Shown piece after piece: positions 54,425 through 63,743 of a stretch of 64,000 nt of DNA. The position numbers and the translations under genes are program-made. Origin of the DNA: Acinetobacter rathckeae. Lineage in GTDB: Bacteria > Pseudomonadota > Gammaproteobacteria > Pseudomonadales > Moraxellaceae. A model generated the notes under the pieces. That model did no database searches, was not told the DNA's origin, and was given only the letters and a program-made list of their open reading frames with translations. The stretch is taken from NCBI RefSeq assembly GCF_015627125.1, contig NZ_VTDO01000001.1:124001-188000 (forward strand), written 5' to 3'. How positions within the stretch are numbered: position 1 is the first letter of the stretch; every line of letters starts with the position of its first letter.

Positions 54425-55864
54425 TTAATCTTTTGATGGTGTGAAATCTGCAGCGGGTGCTGAGATTTTATCTTTACACAAAAAGCTATATACAGTCAGA
54501 CCTAAGAATGCGCCAATAAACCAGTTAAATGGTGCAAATGGATGAAATGTTGGTACAAAGGTAATAAATAGACCGACCAATACAGACGGCACGAGCGTTA
54601 AGATTGCTTTTGGGTTAAAACCGTTGCTATACCAATAACGGCCTGTTTTGCTCTCGGTAAATAGCTCATCTGTAGACACTTTTTGTTTATTTACAAAGTA
54701 GAAGTCTGCAATCAAAATACCAAACAACGGCCCAATAAAGGCTGCCAATGTATCTAGGGTGTAGTGAATGAGCTCTGGCGAGTGAAATAAGTTCCAAGGT
54801 GTAATGAGTACTGAACCGACAGCAGCAATCATACCACCTGTTCTAAAGTTAATTTTCTTTGGAAAAACGTTAGAGAAGTCAAAGCCTGCTGATACAAAGT
54901 TTGCCACAATGTTAATACCAATGGTTGCAGTAAGCACTGTCACCAAACCAAGTACAACGGCAAATGTACTGTCGACCAATGCTACTGTTTCAAGTGGGTC
55001 GGTAATCATTTTACCTGTCATGCTATATGTTGCTGAGACGGTCACGACGGTAATGAATGAGAAGAATAAAAAGTTAAATGGTAAACCCCAGAAGTTGCCT
55101 TTTTTAATGCTGCCCATGTCTTTGCCATAACGAGAAAAGTCACCAAAGTTAAGTAAAGGGCCAGAAAAATAAGACACTACCAATGCCACTGCGACTGTAA
55201 ACTGCATCCACTGTTCAGAAGTAGACAGTACTTTATCGGTAAGATTGAGTGAAATATTTGACCAACCGACTTTGCTGATTAACCATGCCACAAGTGCAAG
55301 CATGACTACATAAACCATTGGGCCTGCCCAATCAATAAATACTTTAATTGCATTCATGCCTTTCCAAAACACAAATACTTGTAGTACCCACATAAAGCCA
55401 AAACAGATCCAACCAAGTGTGGTAAGTCCAACAAAACTACTGCTTGTAAGAGCAGCTAAGCTTGGGAAAAATTTGAGTAACACAAGCATAAGTGCATTAG
55501 ATGCTAACCATGTTTGAATACCATACCAAGACACAGCAATAACGCCTCGAATAAGGGCCGGAATATTAGCACCGTACACGCCAAATGCCTGACGACTAAT
55601 CACAGCATAAGGTACGCCACTCACTTGGCTTGGTTTAGCCACTAAATTTGCACACAGTTGAACAATCACAATGCCTAGCAGGAGTGCGACAAAAACTTGC
55701 CAACTTGCCAGTCCTAAAGTAAATAAACTCGCAGCTACAACGTAACCACCGATACTGTGTACATCTGACATCCAAAAAGAAAAAATATTGTACCAAGACC
55801 AATTTTGTTTGGCAGGCTTTAAATCCTCATTGGTGAGGTTGGCACTATACTGTGGGTCCGTCAT
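54425..55864 (-). CDS. NCS1 family hydantoin/allantoin-type permease
   Basis: 479 aa, 12 membrane helices, LeuT-type fold as in Mhp1. Signatures: LTNEDLKPAKQNWSWYNIFSFWMSDVHSIGGYV at the start, VSWYGIQTWLASNAL in helix 3, SGPLLNFGDFSRYGKD, NIVANFVSAGFDFSNVFPKKI in helix 8 and PWNLFHSPELIHYTLDTLAAFIGPLFGILIADFYFV near the end. Members carry hydantoins, allantoin, cytosine or purines. The divergent racemase favours a hydantoin- or allantoin-like substrate. It shares a 187-base control region with the racemase. Confidence 0.87.
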   Translation of the reverse strand: MTDPQYSANLTNEDLKPAKQNWSWYNIFSFWMSDVHSIGGYVVAASLFTLGLASWQVFVALLLGIVIVQLCANLVAKPSQVSGVPYAVISRQAFGVYGANIPALIRGVIAVSWYGIQTWLASNALMLVLLKFFPSLAALTSSSFVGLTTLGWICFGFMWVLQVFVFWKGMNAIKVFIDWAGPMVYVVMLALVAWLISKVGWSNISLNLTDKVLSTSEQWMQFTVAVALVVSYFSGPLLNFGDFSRYGKDMGSIKKGNFWGLPFNFLFFSFITVVTVSATYSMTGKMITDPLETVALVDSTFAVVLGLVTVLTATIGINIVANFVSAGFDFSNVFPKKINFRTGGMIAAVGSVLITPWNLFHSPELIHYTLDTLAAFIGPLFGILIADFYFVNKQKVSTDELFTESKTGRYWYSNGFNPKAILTLVPSVLVGLFITFVPTFHPFAPFNWFIGAFLGLTVYSFLCKDKISAPAADFTPSKD

Positions 55865-55928
55865 ATTATAATTCCTAAAACTTATTCATCATTGTGATTA
55901 AGCTAAGCAGGAATCAGACCAAAACTAG

Positions 55929-55961
55929 TATTTATATAAATATAAAACTACGACTTAAGTC
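55929..55961. promoter_or_regulatory. Palindromes in the NCS1-racemase divergent control region
   Basis: TATTTATATAAATA (55929-55942, perfect palindrome) and GACTTAAGTC (55952-55961, perfect palindrome), both near the middle of the divergent region. Possible operators; AT-rich chance palindromes cannot be excluded for the first. Confidence 0.35.
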
Positions 55962-56051
55962 TAAATAGCTTAAATAAACAATTCTTTACGATATTTATGC
56001 CAAAATTGAGTATATAAATAGAAAAGATTATGCATTGAAATAATAAACCTG

Positions 56052-56753
56052 ATGAAAATACAAGTGATTAACCCGAATACATCTAAAGAAATGACGCACT
56101 CTATTGATGCAAGTGCCAAGAGCATTGCATCAGTTTTGACAGAAATTGTGACGGTATGCCCAGAACAAGGTGTTGAGTCTATAGAAGGACACTATGATGA
56201 GGCGATTTCAGCCATAGGTGTGCTTGATTTGGTGCAACAAGGTTGTTCTGATGGTGTAGATGGGCATATTATTGCGTGTTTTGGTGACCCTGCTTTGCAT
56301 GCTGCTCGTGAAATTGCTGATGCCCCTGTGATTGGTATTGCCGAGGCTGCTTTTCATGTAGCTTCGCTTGTTGCCACTAAATTTAGCATTGTAACAACAC
56401 TTAGTAGAACCAAAATTATTGCAGAGCATTTATTGCATGAATATGGTTTTGCTCATAAGTGTGCCAAGATTCGTTGTATTGATTTACCTGTCTTGGCATT
56501 AGAGCAAGATTCGAATGCAACTTATCAACGTTTAAAAGAAAGCTGTTTACTTGCAAAAGCAGATGATGATATTGGTGCGATTGTTTTGGGCTGTGGTGGT
56601 ATGTCTAAAATGGTTGACCAACTGAGTCAAGAGATTGGTATACCTGTGATTGATGGAGTGGGTGCTGCTGTGAAGCTCGCAGAAGCCTTGGTCGGTCTGG
56701 GGATAAAAACCAGTAAATGGGGTGATTATGCGTATCCAACAGTGAAATCATAA
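56052..56753 (+). CDS. Asp/Glu/hydantoin racemase family protein
   Basis: 233 aa. Two pseudo-symmetric domains each give one catalytic cysteine: HIIACFGDPALHAAREIADAPVIGIAEAA and GAIVLGCGGMSKMVDQLSQEIGIPVIDGV. The start MKIQVINPNTSKEMT and the CFGDP block are typical of the hydantoin/allantoin racemase branch (HyuE, HpxA) rather than amino acid racemases. It would interconvert enantiomers of a 5-substituted hydantoin or of allantoin. The VanX-type gene starts two bases after its stop. Confidence 0.85.
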   Translation: MKIQVINPNTSKEMTHSIDASAKSIASVLTEIVTVCPEQGVESIEGHYDEAISAIGVLDLVQQGCSDGVDGHIIACFGDPALHAAREIADAPVIGIAEAAFHVASLVATKFSIVTTLSRTKIIAEHLLHEYGFAHKCAKIRCIDLPVLALEQDSNATYQRLKESCLLAKADDDIGAIVLGCGGMSKMVDQLSQEIGIPVIDGVGAAVKLAEALVGLGIKTSKWGDYAYPTVKS

Positions 56754-56754
56754 T

Positions 56755-57450
56755 ATGCTATGCGATCAGCCGATTCCAATAGCACATGATGTAGATTGGT
56801 CAGAAGTTTACACTGTGCCTATAGTTGCCTCAAATGAACCATTAGAAAACACCAGTGTGTTAACTGAACACGGTGTTTTTACTTCAGCGGAATATTATTT
56901 GCAAGGCATAAAAGGTGCTTTAGATGTTTGTTATGTCCGTGAGGGTTTAATACATCGCTTACAACATGCGGCATCTTGTTTACCTGAAGGTGTGCATTTA
57001 TTGGTGTTAGATGGTTGGCGACCGTATGCGGTTCAAATGGCATTACGGCAATCGTTTGCCACGCATATCCAGCAACAATATTCAGACTTAAGTACCCAAG
57101 ATCAACAGCATATGCTCAATCAGTTTGTTGCACAGCCAAGTACAGATGTAACTCAACCGAGCCCACATTTAACGGGTGGCTCGGTTGATGTTACGTTATG
57201 TGATGCTATGGGAAATGCACTTGATTTAGGTACAGCATTTGATGAAATCTCTGCCCAGAGTTATAGCCATGCTTTTGAGGGTAGCCAGTGTATACAAGTA
57301 CAACAGCATCGGCGTATGTTGTATTGGAGCATGATCCAAGCAGGATTTAGTAATTTGCCTTCAGAGTGGTGGCATTTTGACTATGGTAATCAGCTTTGGG
57401 CACATCATTATAATATGCCTGCAGCACATTACGGCATGGTCGGTGTATAG
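56755..57450 (+). CDS. D-Ala-D-Ala dipeptidase-type M15D peptidase (VanX/DdpX-like)
   Basis: 231 aa, no signal peptide. All active-site residues of VanX are found: Arg89 in DGWRPY, zinc ligands His138 and Asp145 in SPHLTGGSVDVTL, catalytic Glu204 and ligand His207 in SEWWHFDYG. VanX enzymes split D-Ala-D-Ala or related dipeptides in the cytoplasm. There are no VanH/VanA or dipeptide permease genes here, so glycopeptide resistance is not implied. Close linkage to a racemase and an NCS1 permease suggests a catabolic role on a D-amino-acid compound. Confidence 0.82.
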   Translation: MLCDQPIPIAHDVDWSEVYTVPIVASNEPLENTSVLTEHGVFTSAEYYLQGIKGALDVCYVREGLIHRLQHAASCLPEGVHLLVLDGWRPYAVQMALRQSFATHIQQQYSDLSTQDQQHMLNQFVAQPSTDVTQPSPHLTGGSVDVTLCDAMGNALDLGTAFDEISAQSYSHAFEGSQCIQVQQHRRMLYWSMIQAGFSNLPSEWWHFDYGNQLWAHHYNMPAAHYGMVGV

Positions 57451-57461
57451 CTTTGCATGAT

Positions 57462-58394
57462 TTAGATCTGTTGCTGTAAGTGACTGATCATCTCATCAAC
57501 TGATTTAATTCGTTTCACCACTTGCCATAAATCTTGGGCTTCAGGGTAGGCCTTACTCATCATGCCAAGCCATTGTTTGTAGCGTCCGACCATAGCAAGT
57601 TCAGTTTTACTTGGCCCTGTTAAAAATTGGACTTGCAGTTCAATCAGTTCAGACCATGTGAGTAACCTTACATGTGATTGCTGTCGAATGCATTGGGTTA
57701 AGTCTGGCGTGGTTACAGCACCACGACCGAGCATGAGGTCAGCACAACCTGACTGTTCATGGCAGGCAACAGCATGTTGGTAATTCCAAATTTCACCATT
57801 GGCAATGACATTAATTTTTAATGCCTCTTGAATGGGGTGTATTTTCTCCCAATATGCAGGTGGCGTGTAGCCATCAGCTTTAGTACGTGCGTGTACAGTG
57901 AGCCAATCTGCTCCTGCATCTTCAATGGCATGGGCATTTTCTAGGGTATGATTTTCATCTAAATAACCTAAACGCATTTTTGCAGATACAGGAATATGTG
58001 TGGGTACAGCATCTCGTACAGCTTTAACCAGAGTGTGTATCACCTCGGGCTCATCAAGCAGAACTGCACCGCCTTTGTGTTTATTGACGGTTTTGGCTGG
58101 GCAACCAAAGTTGAGGTCAATGGCAGGTGCACCGAGTGCCACAGCACGTTGCGCATTAGTAGCTAACATGGTTGCATCGTTTCCTAAAAACTGTACATGT
58201 ACAGGCGTACCTGCTGCGGTCTTGCCATCGTTTTTGAGTTCAGGGCAATAGTTGTAATACACATGGTCTGGTAAAATACTATTGGTCACTCGAATAAACT
58301 CGGTCACACACCAATCAAAATGTCCAACCCGTGTCAGTACATCTCGCATGACTGGGTCTGTTAGTCCCTCCATTGGGGCTAAAATGAGTTTCAA
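57462..58394 (-). CDS. dusC: tRNA-dihydrouridine(16) synthase
   Basis: 310 aa from TTG 58394, chosen because GGAG precedes it closely and the product then starts MKLILAPMEGLTDP, as in DusC; an open frame extends seven codons further. FMN barrel with APMEG, DLNFGCPAKTVNKHKGGAVLL (catalytic Cys), VSAKMRLGY, VHARTKADGY, VIANGEIW and LMLGRGAVTTPDL. RYKQWLGMM near the end is DusC-type. It reduces U16 in tRNA using NADPH. Confidence 0.9.
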   Translation of the reverse strand: MKLILAPMEGLTDPVMRDVLTRVGHFDWCVTEFIRVTNSILPDHVYYNYCPELKNDGKTAAGTPVHVQFLGNDATMLATNAQRAVALGAPAIDLNFGCPAKTVNKHKGGAVLLDEPEVIHTLVKAVRDAVPTHIPVSAKMRLGYLDENHTLENAHAIEDAGADWLTVHARTKADGYTPPAYWEKIHPIQEALKINVIANGEIWNYQHAVACHEQSGCADLMLGRGAVTTPDLTQCIRQQSHVRLLTWSELIELQVQFLTGPSKTELAMVGRYKQWLGMMSKAYPEAQDLWQVVKRIKSVDEMISHLQQQI

Positions 58395-58462
58395 AGTGAC
58401 TCCATAAATACACAAAAAGCAAAAATCAATTATATCGTGTGAGTAACTAAAAAGTCGTCTTA

Positions 58463-59269
58463 TTAACGCCCTAAAATAACTTCTAGAATAAATTTACTGC
58501 CAATAAAGCCCAGAGCGAGTAATAAAAAACCACTAATGGTAAAGCGAATGGCTTTTTGACCACGCCAGCCAAACTTAAAATGTCCAATCAGCAATGTGGC
58601 GTAGACAAACCAAGAAATAATACTAAAAATCGTTTTGTGGGCAAGGTGTTGTTGTATGAAGTTGTCGACCATGAAAAAGCCAAACAATAAAGCTGCCGTG
58701 AGGGTAATAAACCCTGTAATGAGCATGTCAAAAAGCAGTGACTCCATGACTTGTAAAGGGGGGAGTAGATTGACCCAAAGCCGTTTTTGTTTCTTTTTTA
58801 GTTCTTGGTTTTGCAACCACATCATGATGGCTTGAATGGTGGCCATGAGTAATACGGCATATGAAGAAAGCGACAATATAATGTGTAAATCTAAACCAAA
58901 GGCATGTTCACTGGCATATTGATTAGGCTGACTAAACACAAAGCCTGCAATTAAGCCACTGGCAGCAACAGGAATGCCGAGTAAATTAAGGGCAGAAACA
59001 GGTCGGTAACTACTATACAACACACTCAATACAAGCATGAGTCCAGAGGTAAATGACAATAAATTAAACACATCATAGTTAATGCCATTTGCCGTGACCA
59101 TGTCGTTACGCAACACATACGCATGCAACACCAGTCCAATCAGCAAAATAATTGCCATGAACAATGTATTGGCTTTGCGTTTTGCCACAAGATGCATAAA
59201 GGCATACCAAAATCCTGTGGTATAAGCCACAAGAGCGAGTATTGTGTACACCAATGGAAGACTGATCAT
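58463..59269 (-). CDS. ypjD: CcsA/YpjD-type cytochrome c assembly family protein
   Basis: 268 aa, about eight hydrophobic segments. The CcsA domain is seen in DLHIILSLSSYAVLLMATIQAIMMW, LLFGFFMVDNF and HKTIFSIISWFVYATLLIGHFKFGWRGQKAIRF with conserved histidines. The WWD heme-handling motif of true CcsA is not evident. YpjD sits upstream of and divergent from ffh in most gammaproteobacteria; its function is not settled. Confidence 0.85.
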   Translation of the reverse strand: MISLPLVYTILALVAYTTGFWYAFMHLVAKRKANTLFMAIILLIGLVLHAYVLRNDMVTANGINYDVFNLLSFTSGLMLVLSVLYSSYRPVSALNLLGIPVAASGLIAGFVFSQPNQYASEHAFGLDLHIILSLSSYAVLLMATIQAIMMWLQNQELKKKQKRLWVNLLPPLQVMESLLFDMLITGFITLTAALLFGFFMVDNFIQQHLAHKTIFSIISWFVYATLLIGHFKFGWRGQKAIRFTISGFLLLALGFIGSKFILEVILGR

Positions 59270-59413
59270 GTCAAACCTTTGTTACAATGATGAATATTCA
59301 TGCTATACGATATAAATTTTGAGAGAACTCAAGTATCCTATAGCAATTAATGCATAAATTTTCTATTTTGAAAAAGATTTTTTTGCAACAGACCATTTAA
59401 AGCGGAATTTGCA

Positions 59414-60820
59414 ATGTTTGATACCTTAACAGAACGACTCACGCAGAGTCTAAAAAATGTCACTGGTTCTGGCCAACTGACTGAAGACAACATTAAAGAT
59501 ACCTTACGTGAAGTACGTATGGCACTTTTAGAAGCAGACGTCGCTTTGCCTGTGACTCGTGAGTTTATTGCAAAAGTCAAAGAGCAAGCACTCGGCCAAG
59601 AGGTTATGACGCAACTGTCACCGGGTCAAGCGTTTGTCAAAATTGTACACGATGAGTTAACCCAGATGATGGGTGAAGAAAATAAAAGTCTAGACCTTGC
59701 AGCCAAGCCACCTGTGGTCGTGCTACTTGCAGGCTTACAAGGTGCGGGTAAAACCACGACTGCTGCTAAATTGTCACGCTACTTAAAAGAGCGTCAAAAG
59801 AAAAAAGTCATGACGGTATCTGCCGATGTTTACCGCCCTGCGGCGATTAAACAGTTAGAAATGGTATCGAATGAAGTAGGTGCAACCTTTATTCCATCAG
59901 ATCCGTCAGAAAAACCGATTGATATTGTAAACCGCGCCATTGAGCAGGCGAAGATTCAATTTGCCGATGTACTGATTGTTGATACGGCAGGTCGTTTACA
60001 CGTTGATGATGACATGATGGACGAAATTAAGTCATTACATCAAGCCGTGAACCCGACAGAAACATTGTTTGTGGTTGATGCCATGACGGGGCAAGATGCG
60101 GCCAATACAGCCAAAGCTTTTAATGATGCTTTGCCGTTAACGGGCGTGATTCTTACTAAAACAGATGGTGATGCACGAGGTGGTGCTGCATTGTCTGTAC
60201 GTGCCATTACGGGTAAGCCGATTAAATTCTTGGGGATTGGTGAAAAGCTTGATGCATTAGAGCCATTTCATCCAGAACGTATTGCTCAACGTATTTTAGG
60301 TATGGGTGATGTACTGTCTTTGGTCGAAGAAGTTGAACGTAAAATCGACAAAGACAAAGCCGAAAAAATGGCGAAAAAACTGCAAAAGGGGGGGAGCTTC
60401 AACTTTGAAGATATGCTCATGCAGTTTGAGCAGATGAATAAAATGGGCGGCATGATGGGCTTCTTAGACAAATTGCCAGGCATGAGTAATGCAGGTATGC
60501 AGCAAGCACTTGAGCAAGCAAACCCAGAAAAGCAAGTGAAAAAGATGCAGGCGATTATTCAGTCAATGACGGTGAAAGAGCGCCGTAACCCTGATTTAAT
60601 GAACCCAAGTCGTAAAAAGCGTATTGCGGCAGGTTGTGGTACAGATGTTGCTGAAGTGAATAAACTGATTAAGCAACATACACAAATGGCTAAAATGATG
60701 AAAAAATTTGCTAACCCAAGTGGTATTAGCAAAATGATGCGTTCATTAAGTGGTATGCAAAAACAGTTTGGTGGTGGCGGTGGTGCAGGGCCATTATTTA
60801 GTGATAAAAGTAAAAAATAG
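59414..60820 (+). CDS. ffh: Signal recognition particle protein Ffh
   Basis: 468 aa. N domain (1-about 90), G domain with GLQGAGKT at 107-114, SADVYRPAAIKQL, DTAGRLHVDD, TKTDGDARGGAALS, and a Met-rich M domain (MLMQFEQMNKMGGMMGFLDKLPGM...SMTVKERRNPDLMNPSRKKRIAAGCGT) that binds 4.5S RNA and signal sequences. Targets nascent inner-membrane proteins. Contains an in-frame seven-G run near 60388. The gene for 4.5S RNA is not in the window. Confidence 0.97.
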   Translation: MFDTLTERLTQSLKNVTGSGQLTEDNIKDTLREVRMALLEADVALPVTREFIAKVKEQALGQEVMTQLSPGQAFVKIVHDELTQMMGEENKSLDLAAKPPVVVLLAGLQGAGKTTTAAKLSRYLKERQKKKVMTVSADVYRPAAIKQLEMVSNEVGATFIPSDPSEKPIDIVNRAIEQAKIQFADVLIVDTAGRLHVDDDMMDEIKSLHQAVNPTETLFVVDAMTGQDAANTAKAFNDALPLTGVILTKTDGDARGGAALSVRAITGKPIKFLGIGEKLDALEPFHPERIAQRILGMGDVLSLVEEVERKIDKDKAEKMAKKLQKGGSFNFEDMLMQFEQMNKMGGMMGFLDKLPGMSNAGMQQALEQANPEKQVKKMQAIIQSMTVKERRNPDLMNPSRKKRIAAGCGTDVAEVNKLIKQHTQMAKMMKKFANPSGISKMMRSLSGMQKQFGGGGGAGPLFSDKSKK

Positions 60821-60835
60821 GTAAATAGCTTAAGG

Positions 60836-60866
60836 AGGCCTGATCATGCGAGTGATTGAGGCCTTT
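60836..60866 (+). terminator. Intrinsic terminator after ffh
   Basis: AGGCCTGATCA...TGATTGAGGCCT with one bulge, followed by TTTTTT; 15 bases past the stop. Confidence 0.8.
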
Positions 60867-61048
60867 TTTATATTGTTTATTTAATTGTTCTAATTAATAT
60901 AAATTAATTGTTTGTTTTTTGTGCTATATTGTTATGGGGATATATAGCCTAATAGGGGAGTTAGGTCATTCTTACTCAAAGATAAAAAGATAACTATTAA
61001 GAAAAGGTTTTCAGTTTGCGTTTGAATAATACATAGTTGAGTGTTTAC

Positions 61049-62212
61049 ATGGATATCACACGATCTTTATTACTGAGTTACCCACTGTCCATTTTCTCAA
61101 TGTCTATTTTGCTTTTTTTAACCTATTTTTTTGTGGGTAAAGCAGTTTATTTAATAGAGTTAAGTGTCGCTTTTGCGATGATGAGTTTGGGGATAGCGAT
61201 TCAACAGCTACATTATCCATCTGTTTTGTCATTAAACATGGGTTTGAGTGGTGTTTGTTTTTTAATTTTTAGTTATTTTTTTGCAAGAGGTATAGTGTCC
61301 CTTGACCATAAAAAACTAAATGTTTGGTTGAGTTGTAGCATTCTTATCTTGGCTTTAGCACTGAGGTTTTTTTCTGCTCGTGATGCAGATCAGGTTGAAT
61401 TTTGTTATTCAGTGATGATCTTAAGTGTTTATATTCCATTGATTATTTTTATTGGTTTGGCGCTGTGGAAGGTGAGACATTTATTTTTTGGCAATATTTT
61501 AGAAAAGATTTGGCTTTTAGTAATAAGTGTTTGGTTTTTATCTACTCTTATACGTTTAGCTTACTTTTCCTACTCTCCAGATATGTTGAAAATTCTTTTT
61601 TTAGGGAATAGCAATACTTTTTATGGGGATTTCATAGAATTACAGCACGTGTTTTATGGTCTTATTTTACTGTTTAGCATTCTAACTTTACTGGTTGCGA
61701 TTAAGCGCTTGGTTTTTGATATTAATCGTAAAAGTCGCTTAGATGGTTTAACAGGAGCCTATAATCGTTTAGGCCTGCATTATTTTATAGAATTCAAATT
61801 ACCCAAACTGCAATCATTCAGTTTAATTATGCTAGATATTGATTTTTTTAAGGCAGTTAATACACGTTATGGTCATCCGATTGGCGATGCTGTGATTAAA
61901 GAAGTAGTGCTATTGATCAACAAGCATTTGTCGAATGTTGAGCATCAAACGATACGACTGGGTGGGGAGGAGTTTCTCATTATCTTACCTACCATAGTGG
62001 TGCCTCAACTGGTTGAAATTGCTGAGAATCTACGTGAATATATTGAAAAATATGACTTTTTACATCTTGCTGATGATTTAACAATTACAGTCAGTATAGG
62101 CATTGGTGAATATGATGCTAGTTCATCTTTCCAAGATGCCTATAAAGATGTGGACTCAAAACTTGCAGTTGCTAAACAAAGTGGCCGAAATCAAGTGGTT
62201 GGCCTTGTTTGA
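61049..62212 (+). CDS. Membrane diguanylate cyclase (GGDEF)
   Basis: 387 aa from ATG 61049; a TTG four codons earlier is possible. About seven membrane helices (10-220) without a recognised sensor family, then a GGDEF domain: [34 protein letters not shown], active site GGEEF at 305-309, and VSIGIGEY...[18 protein letters not shown]. The active site is intact, so it should make c-di-GMP. The inhibitory I-site (RxxD five residues before GGEEF) is absent: the matching positions are Asn296 and His299. Its 3' end overlaps coaX by 22 bases. Confidence 0.9.
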   Translation: MDITRSLLLSYPLSIFSMSILLFLTYFFVGKAVYLIELSVAFAMMSLGIAIQQLHYPSVLSLNMGLSGVCFLIFSYFFARGIVSLDHKKLNVWLSCSILILALALRFFSARDADQVEFCYSVMILSVYIPLIIFIGLALWKVRHLFFGNILEKIWLLVISVWFLSTLIRLAYFSYSPDMLKILFLGNSNTFYGDFIELQHVFYGLILLFSILTLLVAIKRLVFDINRKSRLDGLTGAYNRLGLHYFIEFKLPKLQSFSLIMLDIDFFKAVNTRYGHPIGDAVIKEVVLLINKHLSNVEHQTIRLGGEEFLIILPTIVVPQLVEIAENLREYIEKYDFLHLADDLTITVSIGIGEYDASSSFQDAYKDVDSKLAVAKQSGRNQVVGLV

Positions 62213-62940
62213 TGTTGCTGTTTTACATAACACTGTAAGCCTTGTAATAATAAGTCTGGTATGACCAGTGGGTTAAAAGCTGCTAGATGTTGTGCAAATA
62301 ATGGTGCATCTCCCCCCGTTAAAATGAGTGTTTGATTAGGCCTATGTTGCATGACTTTTTCAATACTACTCACCAGCCCTAATAAAATGCCATGATGAAC
62401 ACAGTCAATGGTGTTTTCCCCAGGGGTAAGTATTTGAAAGGCTGAATCTGGAATTTTAATGCCTTTGGTATTTTGAATGAGGGCATCTCGCTGTAAATAC
62501 AAATTCGGTAAAATATAGCCTCCCAAGTGTTGCATATCTTCTATTAAATCAATGGTGAGGGCGGTGCCACAACCAACCACGCAATAGTTCTGTTGTGGTT
62601 TAGCAATAGCAAGCATTTGTAGCCAACGGTCAATGCCAAGTTGTGTGGGTACATGATAACCACAACGTAGGCCTGCACAGGTTTTGTCTACTTGAGCAAA
62701 GATGATTGGACAATTGAGTTGTTGTAATGTTTTGGCAATCTGGTTGTTATTACGGGTGTCTAGAACTGAAGAGATGCCAATGTGGTCGATCTGTTGTTTT
62801 TTAAAATAACGTAATAAACCTAACAGTAGATCGGCAGGTGATTGTAAATGTAATTCAGCCAAATGATCTATGATCTGGTCATGCTCTGTAATCCAATATT
62901 TAAGCCGTGTGTTGCCAATATCTAGCCAAAGACTTTTCAT
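62191..62940 (-). CDS. coaX: Type III pantothenate kinase
   Basis: 249 aa ASKHA kinase. [11 protein letters not shown] at the start (phosphate loop), [15 protein letters not shown] with the G-x-D-R catalytic motif, [13 protein letters not shown], and [13 protein letters not shown]. It phosphorylates pantothenate, the first step of CoA synthesis. It lies 14 bases downstream of birA, the usual birA-coaX pair. Its last 22 bases overlap the tail of the convergent diguanylate cyclase gene. Confidence 0.93.
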   Translation of the reverse strand: MKSLWLDIGNTRLKYWITEHDQIIDHLAELHLQSPADLLLGLLRYFKKQQIDHIGISSVLDTRNNNQIAKTLQQLNCPIIFAQVDKTCAGLRCGYHVPTQLGIDRWLQMLAIAKPQQNYCVVGCGTALTIDLIEDMQHLGGYILPNLYLQRDALIQNTKGIKIPDSAFQILTPGENTIDCVHHGILLGLVSSIEKVMQHRPNQTLILTGGDAPLFAQHLAAFNPLVIPDLLLQGLQCYVKQQHQTRPTT

Positions 62941-62954
62941 AAACTGTGCCTATC

Positions 62955-63716
62955 TTATGGTGTTGTTTTGCTTGGGCGTAAACGGCCTTGGTAAAAACAA
63001 TGTATTTGATCTGGTGTTTGAATGCGTACAGCCCCATCTTGTTGTATGCCTAAAAAAATACCATTTTGTACGCCGTGTTGGTGTTCAAAGTCGACTTTTT
63101 GATCTTTAAAGTGTGCAGACTGGTTAAAGCGGTGGGCAAGGTTTTGACTATTGTGGTTAAACCATTGTCCTGCATGTTGTATGGCTAAATATAGATCTGC
63201 AATCACTTCTAGTCGGCTATAGGCCAAGTGTCCAATTTGAGTGAGGGCTGTGGTTTTTTGATCAAGATTTTGAAGCGTTGGGTGTGAAAAAAGATTTATG
63301 CCAATGCCGACAATCGCCTGTGTGGTTGAAATGGGTTCAACTAAAATTCCCCCCCATTTACCTTGTGCGCTGTATAGGTCGTTTGGCCATTTCACAGAAA
63401 GATCAAACCCGTCTAAACAAGGCATGTGTAGCACATTTAAAGCCACTTCAAGTGCGAGTCGTCCATCTAAAGGGCGTGTGGTTGAGAGTAGAGTGCTTAA
63501 ATAAATATTACCCTTAGGAGAGACCCAATCACGTTGGTGTTGGCCTCGTCCTTGTGTTTGAGATTCACTACAGACTAAAATACGCTGAAACCCTTGTTTA
63601 GCAAACATTTTCACATCATCGTTGGTTGATGTTGTGCTTTGCTTTAATAAAACAACATCAGGTGCATAGGCACTCGACTCAAGATGGGCTTTTAAGGTGG
63701 CGGTATCTGAGATCAT
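62955..63716 (-). CDS. birA: Biotin--[acetyl-CoA-carboxylase] ligase (no HTH domain)
   Basis: 253 aa. Biotin-binding STTSTNDD near 27-34, SESQTQGRGQHQRDWVSPKGNIYLSTLL (the adenylate loop, here GRGQHQR where GRGRRGR is usual), SVKWPNDLY, KWGGILVEP and IVGIGINL, then the C-terminal SH3-like domain (GIQQDGAVRIQT). The N-terminal winged-helix repressor domain of E. coli BirA is missing, so it is probably a ligase only and does not repress biotin genes. It biotinylates AccB. Confidence 0.92.
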   Translation of the reverse strand: MISDTATLKAHLESSAYAPDVVLLKQSTTSTNDDVKMFAKQGFQRILVCSESQTQGRGQHQRDWVSPKGNIYLSTLLSTTRPLDGRLALEVALNVLHMPCLDGFDLSVKWPNDLYSAQGKWGGILVEPISTTQAIVGIGINLFSHPTLQNLDQKTTALTQIGHLAYSRLEVIADLYLAIQHAGQWFNHNSQNLAHRFNQSAHFKDQKVDFEHQHGVQNGIFLGIQQDGAVRIQTPDQIHCFYQGRLRPSKTTP

Positions 63717-63743
63717 TTAAACAATACATTGCAGGGGATAGTT

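Noticed and set aside
56755-57450. Vancomycin resistance determinant
   Set aside because: Although the VanX catalytic residues are present, no VanH, VanA-type ligase or VanRS genes accompany it, and Gram-negative hosts carry such dipeptidases for catabolism.
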